Assembly: GCA_023432465.1 (NCBI GenBank)
Contig: JAEYUO010000077.1
Span: forward strand, 1-45,075
Length of the DNA: 45,075 bases
DNA from: Planctomycetota bacterium
GTDB taxonomy: Bacteria; Planctomycetota; Phycisphaerae; Phycisphaerales; UBA1924
Direction of reading: 5' to 3'
In this document: positions 33,489 to 41,994 of the stretch, piece by piece
Layout of the letters: every line of letters starts with the position of its first letter
Numbering within the stretch: position 1 is the stretch's first letter
Program-made: the position numbers and the translations under genes
Notes under the pieces: generated by a model
Seen by the model: the letters and a program-made list of their open reading frames with translations, nothing else
Database searches by the model: none
Told to the model about the DNA's origin: nothing

Positions 33489-34826
33489 TTGAGCCAGAAC
33501 CCACTTCAGCCCGGCGGGACGCTTGCACCATCGGCGGGTGCCGGGCTCTCAACTCGCGCCGATTCAGCCGATGCGGTCGCGCACGCCGCGGCCCAGGTCC
33601 GCGAGGGGCTTCAAGGCCGCCGCCCCAGCATCGTCTTCATGTTCATCTCCCCGCACCACGTGCACATGGTCCGCGCGGTCACCGCCTCCGTGCGTGCCTC
33701 GCTCGGGCCGGACATCCTGCTCGGTGTCTCGGGAGAGGGCGTCGTAGGGGGGGAGTCCGAACTTGAGAATGTCCCCGGCATCTCTCTGCTGGGTCTGGAT
33801 CTTCCCGGCGTCTCGATGCGGGCCTTTCGCACCGACCAGTGGCCGGCGATCAAGGACGCAACGGACGATGAGCACCAGCTTCGCGACATCGCGGCCTCAT
33901 CGGGTATCGGTCCCGACTACCGGGGGACAATCCTGCTCGCCGATCCTTCCTCCGTGCCGATGAATGCGATCCTTCCCGCCCTCGCCCGCGCAAGGGCCAT
34001 GCAGTGCCCAGTTCCGGCCACGGGCACCGAGTCCCCGTCCCTCCCCCCGATCATCGGCGGGCTGGCCTCCGCCGCGAAGCGTCCCGGTGGCAACACGCTG
34101 ATCCTCAACGACTCGATCAGCACGACCGGAGGTGTCGGCGTCTCGTTCTCGGGCGACATCCGGATCGATGCGCTGGTCTCGCAAGGGTGCAAACCCATCG
34201 GACCGCCGCTGGTCATCACCGCCGGCAAGGGGCAGATGATCAGCGGTCTGGGCGGCCGGCCCGCGATGCAGGTGCTTTCGGAGATCATCGAATCGCTGGA
34301 CGAGCAGACCCGCGAACGCCTGCGCAAGGGCCTGTTCGTTGGCCGCGCGGTGACGGAGTACAAGGACCGCTTCGGCCGCGACGACTTCCTGATCCGCAAC
34401 GTCATCGGTGTCGAGCAATCCTCTGGCGCGATCGCCGTTGCCGATCTGCTCCGCATCGGGCAGACCATCCAGTTCCACGTCCGAGATGAAACAACCGCGA
34501 GCGAGGACCTCTCGCTGCTGCTCGATGCCCAGCAACTCCGCGATGATCCGGTTGCCGGTCTCCTGTTCACCTGCAACGGCCGCGGCTCCAGGCTGTTCTC
34601 GAAGCCGCATCAGGACACGGGGATGATCGCTCGCGCCTTCGCCAGGCCACGAGGGTCGGATATGTTCTCGCCGAGCGATGTCCCTGAGGCCTCTCCGGCG
34701 GTCCAGCACACCATGCCGCTGGCCGGATTCTTCGCCGGGGGTGAGATTGGACCAATCGGCTCGGGCGTGTTTGTGCAAGGGCAGACCGCCTGTCTGGCCC
34801 TGTTCCGTTCACTCGGAGCCGATTGA
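33489..34826 (+). CDS. FIST domain (FIST_N / FIST_C) protein
   Basis: The 445-aa soluble protein has a FIST_N-like half (about 45-235: FMFISPHHVH, GVSGEGVVGG, LPPIIGGLASA) and a FIST_C-like half (about 245-440: FVGRAV ... FLIRNVIGV ... GQTIQFHVRDE ... GLLFTCNGRG ... PLAGFFAGGEIGPIG). FIST modules are proposed ligand-sensing domains, often fused to signalling outputs; here the protein stands alone, with no kinase, cyclase or HTH. The start is a TTG at 33489, supported by the TACACT box 8 nt upstream and by the lack of an ATG or GTG before the conserved domain. Divergent from proB. The ligand is unknown. Confidence 0.85.
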   Translation: MSQNPLQPGGTLAPSAGAGLSTRADSADAVAHAAAQVREGLQGRRPSIVFMFISPHHVHMVRAVTASVRASLGPDILLGVSGEGVVGGESELENVPGISLLGLDLPGVSMRAFRTDQWPAIKDATDDEHQLRDIAASSGIGPDYRGTILLADPSSVPMNAILPALARARAMQCPVPATGTESPSLPPIIGGLASAAKRPGGNTLILNDSISTTGGVGVSFSGDIRIDALVSQGCKPIGPPLVITAGKGQMISGLGGRPAMQVLSEIIESLDEQTRERLRKGLFVGRAVTEYKDRFGRDDFLIRNVIGVEQSSGAIAVADLLRIGQTIQFHVRDETTASEDLSLLLDAQQLRDDPVAGLLFTCNGRGSRLFSKPHQDTGMIARAFARPRGSDMFSPSDVPEASPAVQHTMPLAGFFAGGEIGPIGSGVFVQGQTACLALFRSLGAD

Positions 34827-34831
34827 GCGAC

Positions 34832-36199
34832 TCAAATGCTCGGCGCAGGCACGATCCGGCCGCGGCACTCCCCAAAGCCGATCCGCCGATACCCCTCTCG
34901 CTCGCAATACGCCTTCATGATCACCTCGTCGCCATCGGCGAGGAACGTACGTGTCTCGCCGCTGGGCAAGTCAATCGGCTTCCGCGGCAGCGGCTTGCCA
35001 TCCGGCCCATTGCCCTGCCAGGTCATCTCGAGCAGGCAGCCGCGAGCCTCGGCGCTCGGCCCTGAGATCGTGCCCGAGCCCAGCAGATCGCCCGCCTGCA
35101 TGTTGCACCCGTTGCTGGCGTGATGCACCAGCATCTGGTCGATCGTCCAGTACATGTCCTTGAAGCTGCCTCGGGAGATGCGAATCGGGGCCATGCCCTT
35201 CTGCCGCATCTGTTCGCTCTGGATCCAGACCTCGACCGTGATATCGATGCTCCAGTCCCCGCTCCCGCGCAGGTAGGGCAGCGGCTGCGGATCGCCCGCA
35301 TCACGCGCGGGGCCCTCGATGCGGAACGGCGCCAAGGCGTCCAGCGTCACCACAAACGGAGACAGCGTCGACGCGAAGTTCTTGGCAAGGAAAGGCCCCA
35401 GCGGCTGATACTCCCACTTCTGCAGGTCGCGTGCCGACCAGTCGTTCAGGATGCACATGCCAAAGAGGCATTCGGCAACGCGATCCATCGGGATGGGCTC
35501 TCCGAGGCGGTTGCTCGCGCCCGTGTACACGCCCAGTTCCATCTCGTAGTCGAGCAGCTTGCACGGCCCAAAGCTCGGCCCGGCCCCGGGCTCGCCGTCG
35601 GGCGGGGCTTGCTGCCCCAGCGGCCTCCGCACCGGCGTTCCGGAGACCACGAGCGAAGATGCGCGACCGTGGTACCCGATCGGCACATGCTTGTAGTTCG
35701 GCAGCAGCGGGTTGTCCGGCCGGAACATCGATCCCACGTTCGTCGCATGATGCTTCGACGCGTAGAAGTCCGTGTAGTCAAACACCGCCATCGGCAGGAT
35801 CAGCTTCGCATCCGCGATGGGCGTCAGGGCCTTGTCGCGGAGTCGCCGTGCTTTCTGCCCGCCCCCTGCATCCGCCCGCAGAAACTCCTGCAGCTTGCTC
35901 CGGACCTCACCCCACAGGTGCGGAGAGGCCGCGATGAAGTTCCAGCTCGGCGCATGCAGCATGTACGCGAGTTCGCCCTCGGGGTCCCCGAGCAGCCCGG
36001 ACATGGCCAGCGTGGAGACATCGAGGATCTGATCGCCGATCGCGACGCCCAAGTGGCCGTGCGAATGCCCATCGTGCTCCGCCTGGAACGCGCACAGCGC
36101 GAGGTTCTGGATGGGGAAGTCCGTCGCCGGGTCGTTCGCGGATTCCACCCACGACTTCATCGACGGATCATGCGACGCATTGGTGTGCTTGTCGGCCAT
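34832..36199 (-). CDS. fahA: Fumarylacetoacetase
   Basis: The 455-aa protein has the family's two-domain layout. An N-terminal SH3-like part carries FPIQNLALCAF. The catalytic fold carries DYTDFYASKHHATNVG (with the catalytic His and first Asp ligand), PIGYHGRASS, DYEMELGVY (Glu ligands), LNDWSARDLQKWEY and the C-terminal GDLLGSGTISG. It hydrolyses fumarylacetoacetate to fumarate and acetoacetate, the last step of tyrosine/homogentisate breakdown. Homogentisate dioxygenase and maleylacetoacetate isomerase are not in the window. The length matches full bacterial FahA. The ATG follows a TACCCT box by 7 nt. Confidence 0.96.
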   Translation of the reverse strand: MADKHTNASHDPSMKSWVESANDPATDFPIQNLALCAFQAEHDGHSHGHLGVAIGDQILDVSTLAMSGLLGDPEGELAYMLHAPSWNFIAASPHLWGEVRSKLQEFLRADAGGGQKARRLRDKALTPIADAKLILPMAVFDYTDFYASKHHATNVGSMFRPDNPLLPNYKHVPIGYHGRASSLVVSGTPVRRPLGQQAPPDGEPGAGPSFGPCKLLDYEMELGVYTGASNRLGEPIPMDRVAECLFGMCILNDWSARDLQKWEYQPLGPFLAKNFASTLSPFVVTLDALAPFRIEGPARDAGDPQPLPYLRGSGDWSIDITVEVWIQSEQMRQKGMAPIRISRGSFKDMYWTIDQMLVHHASNGCNMQAGDLLGSGTISGPSAEARGCLLEMTWQGNGPDGKPLPRKPIDLPSGETRTFLADGDEVIMKAYCEREGYRRIGFGECRGRIVPAPSI

Positions 36200-36206
36200 A
36201 GGCCAG

Positions 36207-36212
36207 AGGGTA
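36207..36212 (-). promoter_or_regulatory. TACCCT -10 box, 7 nt before fahA
   Basis: Read on the minus strand, TACCCT is followed by 7 nt and the ATG at 36199, in the 57-nt gap after the unrecognised gene. No Shine-Dalgarno site is present. Confidence 0.5.
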
Positions 36213-36256
36213 CACCCCGCCAGCCCCTGCCCGCCACGCCGTCGATGCGGGCCGCC

Positions 36257-37258
36257 TCAGATCAGCCGCAGGGCCTTGAGCTCCTGCACCGGCTCCTCAA
36301 ACGAGCAGGAGCCGTACGACAACGCGAACGTCTCGCGCGCCTGTGCGAGCTGCAGCAGCTCCAGCCCGTGGTTCCGCCACCGGACAAACTCGCGGCCAAA
36401 CTGGAACGCCGCGGGATCGGTCTCTTCGAGAACTGCCGTCGCCATCGCCGCATCCGCACGCCGCGCGTGCACAAACGCCGCGGCCAGAAACACGTTCAAG
36501 AAGCCGTGCATCAGCCCCTTCTCGGCGTTCGGCTCATACGTCAGCGGGTAGTGCGCCCGGCACGCATGGTGCAGCCCGGCGGTCGCCTTGAACGGCACCT
36601 CCGCCGCGTTGCACGCCAGCAGGAACTCCGCAACCGCCGCCGCGGGAGGGAACGCCTCCGCCGTGATACCGCCCGTCCGCAGCTTCGCGGCCCCGTCCGC
36701 CCCTGCCAGCGAGGCGATCATTCCGCGGAAATCAGGAACCACTCCGCCAACTGAGACAATCGGGATCTCAAAGAACGGGAACACTTCCTCCGGGATCAGC
36801 TCGATCGCGTCATCGATCCATGCCGCGCCCGTCCGTCCGCTTCCCGTCGTGGGTACCTTCAGTTCGATGGCATCAACGATGGCCAACCCGTTCTTGGGGT
36901 TCTCGTGCTCGTGGTTGAAGGCGAAGATCGAATCCAGGTTCTCATCGAGGTCGCCATCGATGATCGCCGAGATCGGCCACGGCTCTCCCCCATCGGGCTC
37001 ATCGACGTACGGCGACTTGGGCAGCAGCCCGCGCGATGCCTCGCGGAACTCCTCCAGCCGCGAGACCGGCAGGATGAACCGCCCCATCATCCACGCCTCA
37101 GGCGTGCGAAGATACTGCGCATAGTTCTGCACGCTGGGCATCATCGCCAGCTTCGCCGGCGGGAACAAGCCCGCGTAATCCACCAGCCCCGACATCAGGA
37201 CATGGATCGCCTGCGGCTCATCCTCATCGTTCATCTGTTCGTGGTCGTGTGTCGACAT
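36257..37258 (-). CDS. Uncharacterised 333-aa protein linked to fumarylacetoacetase
   Basis: I do not recognise a functionally named family. The soluble protein has an acidic, His-rich N-terminus (about 15 residues), then HVLMSGLVDYAGLFPPA, alternating helices and strands with TIM-barrel-like character, and highly conserved-looking blocks KLRTGGITAEAFPPA and VPFKATAGLHHACR (about 200-245). The Lys/Arg/Gly-Gly and Lys-Ala-Thr-Ala-Gly-Leu-His-His clusters look like active-site or phosphate-binding loops. It lies between argH (47 nt) and fahA (57 nt) on the same strand, each with its own TAnnnT box, so shared transcription is not certain. The ATG at 37258 is chosen because it follows TATCCT by 6 nt; the frame opens at 37309. 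Confidence 0.8.
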   Translation of the reverse strand: MSTHDHEQMNDEDEPQAIHVLMSGLVDYAGLFPPAKLAMMPSVQNYAQYLRTPEAWMMGRFILPVSRLEEFREASRGLLPKSPYVDEPDGGEPWPISAIIDGDLDENLDSIFAFNHEHENPKNGLAIVDAIELKVPTTGSGRTGAAWIDDAIELIPEEVFPFFEIPIVSVGGVVPDFRGMIASLAGADGAAKLRTGGITAEAFPPAAAVAEFLLACNAAEVPFKATAGLHHACRAHYPLTYEPNAEKGLMHGFLNVFLAAAFVHARRADAAMATAVLEETDPAAFQFGREFVRWRNHGLELLQLAQARETFALSYGSCSFEEPVQELKALRLI

Positions 37259-37264
37259 GCCATC

Positions 37265-37270
37265 AGGATA
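37265..37270 (-). promoter_or_regulatory. TATCCT -10 box, 6 nt before the 333-aa protein gene
   Basis: Read on the minus strand, TATCCT is followed by 6 nt and the ATG at 37258. It is identical in sequence and spacing to the proA case. Confidence 0.5.
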
Positions 37271-37305
37271 CCCCCATGGCCGACCTGCCCGCCCGCGGCG
37301 GACGC

Positions 37306-39300
37306 TCACTTCGCCAGCTTCGCCACCAGCCGCCAGATGTCGTGCGGCGAGAGCGCCCGGCCCGCCTGTTGATTGAACGCCTCCACGAGCCCGTCAAAGC
37401 GAGGGTCGTATGGCAACTGGTCCCGCTGCCCAAGCGAGCCCGTCATCGCGACGACCAACTCCCGAAGCAGCGACTCTTCCTCCTCCGAGATCCGCGGCGG
37501 GGTGCTCGCCGCACGCCCGGCGGGCGGGAGCTTGCCCGCTTTCCGGAGATTCTGAAGCCGCTGCAGCGCTGCACGCTGCGTCATCTCCAGCCCCGCCTCA
37601 CGAACAACCCCCATCAACCGGTCAAACTCCGACGTGTATGGCAGGTCATCCAGCGTCCGCCCCGCCTGCTGATACGCCGCGACCAAAGCTGCATCCGTGC
37701 TCTGCCGTGCGGCTTTGTCCTGCTTTGCATCCGCACCATCAAACAACATCACGGGCGCCTCGCCTTCGGAAGCCGGGTGCGCCGCGCTCCGCGCAGGTGC
37801 CGATGCCGACGCCGCAGGCCGCTCCGTTCCTCGCCGTGGCGGCAGGCTCGCCAGCCAGTCTCGATATCCACCCGGACCTGAGCCCGCGTGACCCGCCGAC
37901 CGGTACGCCGCGGCCACATTTTTGGGGTTCAGCACGTCGTACACCGATCGATCCAGCTGTACCTGTGCAAACCCCAACTCGTGTACCGCCGCGTTGAACT
38001 CATCCAGCGTCAGCTCGGCGAGCGCATGGCGACCGGTGCCATCACATTCTCGAACAATGGCCCCGACAATCTGGTGCGCTGTGCGGAACGGCACACCCTT
38101 CAGCACCAGATGCTCCGCCAGCGCGGTCGCATCTGGGTAGCCGCGGTCGAGCCCGCCGCCCGCGGCATCAATCTTCGCCTGATCGAACGTCGCACTGGCG
38201 ACGATCCTCGCCGCCATCACGATGCAATCCAGTGTCGTGTCGAACGCCGCGAACAGTTGCCGCTTGTCTTCCTGCAGGTCGCGGTTGTATGCCAGCGGCA
38301 GGCCCTTGCACATGGTCAGCAGACCCATGAGCGCGCCGATCACGTTGCCCGAGCGGCCGCGGATCAGCTCCAGCATGTCCGGATTCCGCTTCTGCGGCAT
38401 CATCGACGAGCCTGTGGTATACGCACTGCCGAGTTTCACGAAACCGAACTCCGTGGTGCAGTAGATGATCCACTGCTCCGCGAGCCGCGAGAGGTGCACC
38501 GCGATCCGCGACAGCAGGTACACGAAGTCGATCGCCTCATCCCGCGATGCCGTCGCATCGATCGAGCTCAGGGATGGTGCGGCGAATCCGAGCGAGCTTG
38601 CGGTTGACCCGCGTTCCAGCGGCAGGACCGACCCCGCCACCGCGCCCGACCCCAGCGGTGAGGACATCAAGCCGAGTTCATCCCGCATCTGCGCGCGGCA
38701 AAGCTCGACATCGCGCCCGAACATCGCCCACCACGCCATGCACTCTGCGCCCAGTGTTGCGGGCTGGGCCCGTTGCAGGTGCGTATACGTCGGCAACACG
38801 ATCGCGCCCTGCTGCTGCGCCAGCCCCTCGAACGCCGCGAGCAGTTCATCGAGTGCCGCTTCAATCGCAGGCCCCGCCTCATCTCGCAGCCACAGCCGCA
38901 GATCGAGCGCAACCTGATCATTCCGCGATCTGCCCGTGTGCAGCCGCCGTCCAGGCTCGCCGATCTTCTCGATCAGCGCGGCCTCGATGCACATGTGCAC
39001 ATCTTCCAGATCGACCTTCCACCCCGGCCAAGCGCCCGCCACACCAACCGCCCGAACCCCCGCCGGCGCACCCTCGATCTCCCGCTTGATCGCTTCAAGC
39101 CCTCGCTCGATCGCCGCAAGGTCGTCCCTGGAGATCAGCCCGACGCTCGCCAGCATCCGCGCATGGGCGATCGACCCACGGATATCCGCTGCATACAGCC
39201 GCGTGTCATACGACAGCGATTCAACGAATCTCGCGGCCAGCGGATCGCTCGCGGACCCCTCTCCGGACTTGGCGTGTTCCCACGGCTTGGGCGTGCTCAT
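37306..39300 (-). CDS. argH: Argininosuccinate lyase with a duplicated C-terminal module
   Basis: The 664-aa product is about 200 residues longer than a usual ArgH. Residues 1 to about 470 form the lyase: SLSYDTRLYAADIRGS, HTGRSRNDQVALDLRL, TYTHLQRAQPAT and the signature GSSMMPQKRNPD, with the catalytic Ser in this loop. It splits argininosuccinate to arginine and fumarate. After an Ala/Pro/Ser-rich linker (about 486-535) come two related helical modules of about 45 residues. Module 1 contains DDLPYTSEFDRL and ends NLRKAGKLP (about 550-592); module 2 contains DQLPYDPRFDGL and ends WRLVAKLAK (about 627-664). The frame is continuous, so this is a true fusion and not a frameshift. Start ATG 39300 lies 6 nt after TAATCT. 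The tail's function is unknown. Confidence 0.94.
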   Translation of the reverse strand: MSTPKPWEHAKSGEGSASDPLAARFVESLSYDTRLYAADIRGSIAHARMLASVGLISRDDLAAIERGLEAIKREIEGAPAGVRAVGVAGAWPGWKVDLEDVHMCIEAALIEKIGEPGRRLHTGRSRNDQVALDLRLWLRDEAGPAIEAALDELLAAFEGLAQQQGAIVLPTYTHLQRAQPATLGAECMAWWAMFGRDVELCRAQMRDELGLMSSPLGSGAVAGSVLPLERGSTASSLGFAAPSLSSIDATASRDEAIDFVYLLSRIAVHLSRLAEQWIIYCTTEFGFVKLGSAYTTGSSMMPQKRNPDMLELIRGRSGNVIGALMGLLTMCKGLPLAYNRDLQEDKRQLFAAFDTTLDCIVMAARIVASATFDQAKIDAAGGGLDRGYPDATALAEHLVLKGVPFRTAHQIVGAIVRECDGTGRHALAELTLDEFNAAVHELGFAQVQLDRSVYDVLNPKNVAAAYRSAGHAGSGPGGYRDWLASLPPRRGTERPAASASAPARSAAHPASEGEAPVMLFDGADAKQDKAARQSTDAALVAAYQQAGRTLDDLPYTSEFDRLMGVVREAGLEMTQRAALQRLQNLRKAGKLPPAGRAASTPPRISEEEESLLRELVVAMTGSLGQRDQLPYDPRFDGLVEAFNQQAGRALSPHDIWRLVAKLAK

Positions 39301-39306
39301 GGCGAG

Positions 39307-39312
39307 AGATTA
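39307..39312 (-). promoter_or_regulatory. TAATCT -10 box, 6 nt before argH
   Basis: Read on the minus strand, TAATCT is followed by 6 nt and the ATG at 39300. TTGCGC lies 19 nt upstream as a weak -35. No Shine-Dalgarno site is present. Confidence 0.5.
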
Positions 39313-39398
39313 CGCTCGCGAAGATGCCGCCGCGCAATCGGCACAGGCCGGGCGGAAATGTTCCCGCATTCCGCCTCGCGTCGCCAATCAGACCGAGG

Positions 39399-40691
39399 CT
39401 ACTTCCCAGTCTTCTCGGGCCACTGATCGGGCAGGTTCTCAAACAGCACCGCCGGCTTGGCCAGCCCGCCGGAGGGGTTCACTTCCGCGATCCAAACCTG
39501 GCTCGACGGCTTGGGCTCCCCATCGACCATCGGCCCGCGCTGTGCGGTCCACATCATCAGCTTGCCGTCATAGCTGAACACCGGCAGTACATCCGCGCCG
39601 TTGCCGAACGTCACCCGACGCTGCCGCAGGCCGCCGCTGGGCTTGTCGGGGTCGATCTCGACTGCGAACACTTCGTAGTTGCTGTGCCGCGTCGGGTCGA
39701 CCGCCGAAGAGCCGTAGACCAGGAACTTTCCCGACGGGTGCCAGTAGGGGGCCCAGTTCACCGCCGAGTCGTCGGTGATCTGAATCTCCCGCTTGATCCC
39801 CGCCAGCTTGCCGTCCTTCCAGTCAAGCTCGGCGATGAACAACTGCAACAGGTCATCGCCCCGCCGATCGCTCCGGTAGCAGATCCACTTGTCATCCGGC
39901 GAGAAGAACGGACCCCCGTCATATCCGTCCGCCACCACAAGCGGCGTGTGCGTCTTCGCCTCCATGTCATACACGTAGATGTCCGCATCCGGACGGCCGC
40001 GTGTTGGCTCATCCCGCACGTGTGCGTACAGCACAAACTTGCCATCCCTCGTGAATGAGCTCTCCGCGTCGTAGTTCGGCCGGCTGAACAGCACCTTGGG
40101 CTCTGTGCCCTTCTTCGCCGGTCCACGGACGTAGTTCCGGTCCCCTGCGCCCCCGCCCACTGCGAAGACGTACTGCTCCACGATCTCCATCTCGTCGGGG
40201 AACATCCACACGTACCTCCGAGTCCCCACCTGGAACCCCGACTTCTGGTCGTTGGAGGGCGGCAGGATTGTCGATCCGTAGATCACCCGCGACGGATTCT
40301 TCGGATCAAACCACCCGCACGTGTTCGCGCTCCCCGGCGGGCTCAGCCGCACCGGCTCTTCCGTCCCCGTGATGCGACCACGGTCATCGCGGGTGAGCTT
40401 CGCGACGTACATCGCGTACCCCGTCTCCGGCTCCATTCCCTCCTCCGGCACGGGCACCGCCTGGAAGATCACCCACCTGGGCGGCGTGTCGTGGTCAAAG
40501 TACGCTTCGCCCGCCTTCACGAACTTGTCACGGTGCGTGATCTGCACGTGGTTCATCAGCAGCGGAGCCTCAAGCACCCGCCAATTCAGTTGGTCTCCCT
40601 GCACCCGCGGCGTCATATCGGGTTTCGGCGGATTCACCCAGCCAACGACTCCAGCACTTCCACACGCGGCGATCAGGGCAAGCATGTTCAT
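39399..40691 (-). CDS. Secreted TolB-like beta-propeller (PD40/WD40-like) protein
   Basis: The 430-aa protein has a short N-terminal hydrophobic sequence (MLALIAACGSAGVVGW; the LIAAC could be a lipobox). The body has repeated PD40-type blades, with the clearest motifs SRPNYDAESSFTRDGKFVLY, GGPFFSPDDKWICYRSDR, NWAPYWHPSGKFLVYGSS and DVLPVFSYDGKLMMWTAQR. Such propellers bind proteins or act as periplasmic scaffolds; no peptidase domain is attached. The second ATG (40691) is chosen over 40703 because GGAGG lies 5 nt before it. It ends 98 bp upstream of argH on the same strand, with argH's own promoter between. Confidence 0.87.
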   Translation of the reverse strand: MNMLALIAACGSAGVVGWVNPPKPDMTPRVQGDQLNWRVLEAPLLMNHVQITHRDKFVKAGEAYFDHDTPPRWVIFQAVPVPEEGMEPETGYAMYVAKLTRDDRGRITGTEEPVRLSPPGSANTCGWFDPKNPSRVIYGSTILPPSNDQKSGFQVGTRRYVWMFPDEMEIVEQYVFAVGGGAGDRNYVRGPAKKGTEPKVLFSRPNYDAESSFTRDGKFVLYAHVRDEPTRGRPDADIYVYDMEAKTHTPLVVADGYDGGPFFSPDDKWICYRSDRRGDDLLQLFIAELDWKDGKLAGIKREIQITDDSAVNWAPYWHPSGKFLVYGSSAVDPTRHSNYEVFAVEIDPDKPSGGLRQRRVTFGNGADVLPVFSYDGKLMMWTAQRGPMVDGEPKPSSQVWIAEVNPSGGLAKPAVLFENLPDQWPEKTGK

Positions 40692-40753
40692 CCGGACCTC
40701 CATGGCTACGGTCTTCCAATCCTATTCGACCCCGCACCGCGCCGCCCGGTTCG

Positions 40754-41461
40754 TTGAGTCTGCATCTTTGTTCGCATTCCGCCCTCCCGCCCGATTCTCC
40801 GCGGCCCGCCTTTGATTCCCTGCACACTCAATTGCTCTCCATCGTTCACCAATCCCCGCGCTACGTCGTCATCGACAAGCCCTCCGGCCTCCTCTCCGTC
40901 CCCGGCAAGGGAGAGGCCAACAAGGACTGTGTCGCCGCCCGCGTCGCACGCCTGTTCCCCTCCGCCACCGGCCCCCTCATCGTCCACCGCCTCGACATGG
41001 ATACCTCTGGCCTGATCGTCCTCGGCCTCGACCCTGAGGCCCAGCGCGACCTCTCGAGCCAGTTCGAACGCCGCGAGGTGGACAAGGCCTACATCGCCCT
41101 CGTCGAGGGCATCGTCTGCGGCAACTCGGGCACCATCGACGTCCCCATGCGCACCGACATCGACAACCGCCCCTACCAAATCATCGACCACGTCCATGGC
41201 AAGCCCTCGCTCACCCACTGGACCGTCCTCGCCCTCGAGACCGACCGCACGCGCCTGCGCATGGTCCCCCACACAGGCCGCACCCACCAGCTGCGCGTCC
41301 ACGCCGCGCACATCGGCCACCCCATCATCGGCGATGTGCTCTACGGCCCGATCCCCGACCGCGCTGCGGCCGGCCGACTGATGCTCCACGCCGCGGAACT
41401 CTCCTTTCGCGAGCCGGGCACCCGTCAGCCTGTCAGCTTTCACTCCCGCGCGCCATTCTGA
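40754..41461 (+). CDS. RluA-family pseudouridine synthase
   Basis: The 235-aa protein has the RluA catalytic motif HRLDMDTSGL with the nucleophilic Asp (near 80), the YVVIDKPSGLLSVPG block, KAYIALVEG, and GRTHQLRVHAAHIGHPIIGDVLYG. It converts uridine to pseudouridine in rRNA or tRNA. There is no S4 domain, as in short RluA-type enzymes, so RluA/TruC/YmfC-type specificity cannot be fixed. The frame opens at TTG 40754. No ATG or GTG precedes the conserved block, and no clear Shine-Dalgarno or TAnnnT box is placed well for this TTG, so the exact start is uncertain. Divergent from the TolB-like gene. Confidence 0.9.
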   Translation: MSLHLCSHSALPPDSPRPAFDSLHTQLLSIVHQSPRYVVIDKPSGLLSVPGKGEANKDCVAARVARLFPSATGPLIVHRLDMDTSGLIVLGLDPEAQRDLSSQFERREVDKAYIALVEGIVCGNSGTIDVPMRTDIDNRPYQIIDHVHGKPSLTHWTVLALETDRTRLRMVPHTGRTHQLRVHAAHIGHPIIGDVLYGPIPDRAAAGRLMLHAAELSFREPGTRQPVSFHSRAPF

Positions 41462-41481
41462 CCTCCTGCGCCACGCCGTCG

Positions 41482-41988
41482 CTACAGCACCTCGGTCGCC
41501 GCACGGTTCACCGGCTCGGGCGTCAGTCCTGCCGCGACAAACACGCGGTAGAGCCCCTCTACATCGCTCTCGCCGAACGCGCCGATGTCGTAGCTGTCCG
41601 CATCGAACACGCCCCAGCAGTCCTCCCCCCACGGTTCCATCATCGGGATCACAACCTCGGACCTGTCCCGGGGGTCACACGCGATGTACCCGGCCCGCAG
41701 GTTCGCCACATCCGTCACCACCAGCGCACGCCGGGACTGGTACGACCGACCGCACGCCCCGTGCAGTCCGATCGGCGAGCATGCCGGTTTGTCCCGCCGC
41801 GGCCCCAGAAGCATCTCGTCGCCATCCGGGTTCTTCAGATAGAACCCGAGCCACGAGACGCGCTTGTCTCCGAGTTCCTCCCACAGCGCATCGACGACCC
41901 GCTGCATCCGCTCGTCTCGCGTCCCGCGCGAGTCAACCCGCGCTGCTACCGCCGCATAGTCGCGCCCTGCCGTCCGTTGATTCATCAT
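41482..41988 (-). CDS. msrC: Free methionine-(R)-sulfoxide reductase-like GAF protein
   Basis: The 168-aa single GAF-domain protein has VSWLGFYL, LGPRRDKPACSPIG, GACGRS and GYIACDPRDRSEVVIPM. The three cysteines (in ACSPIG, GACG and IACD) match those of the catalytic set of free Met-(R)-sulfoxide reductases (fRMsr/MsrC), which repair oxidised free methionine using thioredoxin. A C-terminal extension of about 15 residues follows the GAF fold. The ATG at 41988 (or 41985) is preferred to the frame opening at 42078 because TATGCT lies 6 nt upstream and conserved sequence starts after it. Downstream of rpsR on the same strand. Confidence 0.82.
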   Translation of the reverse strand: MMNQRTAGRDYAAVAARVDSRGTRDERMQRVVDALWEELGDKRVSWLGFYLKNPDGDEMLLGPRRDKPACSPIGLHGACGRSYQSRRALVVTDVANLRAGYIACDPRDRSEVVIPMMEPWGEDCWGVFDADSYDIGAFGESDVEGLYRVFVAAGLTPEPVNRAATEVL

Positions 41989-41994
41989 GCCAAC

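Noticed and set aside
35120..36754. 544-aa open frame antisense to fahA and the 333-aa gene
   Set aside because: It crosses two minus-strand genes and their promoter gap and shows no motif; it is a GC-rich shadow frame.
37306..37850. argH tail as a separate gene or a frameshift product
   Set aside because: The frame is continuous from the lyase through both modules, no start with signals lies at the junction, and the linker is typical of a domain fusion.
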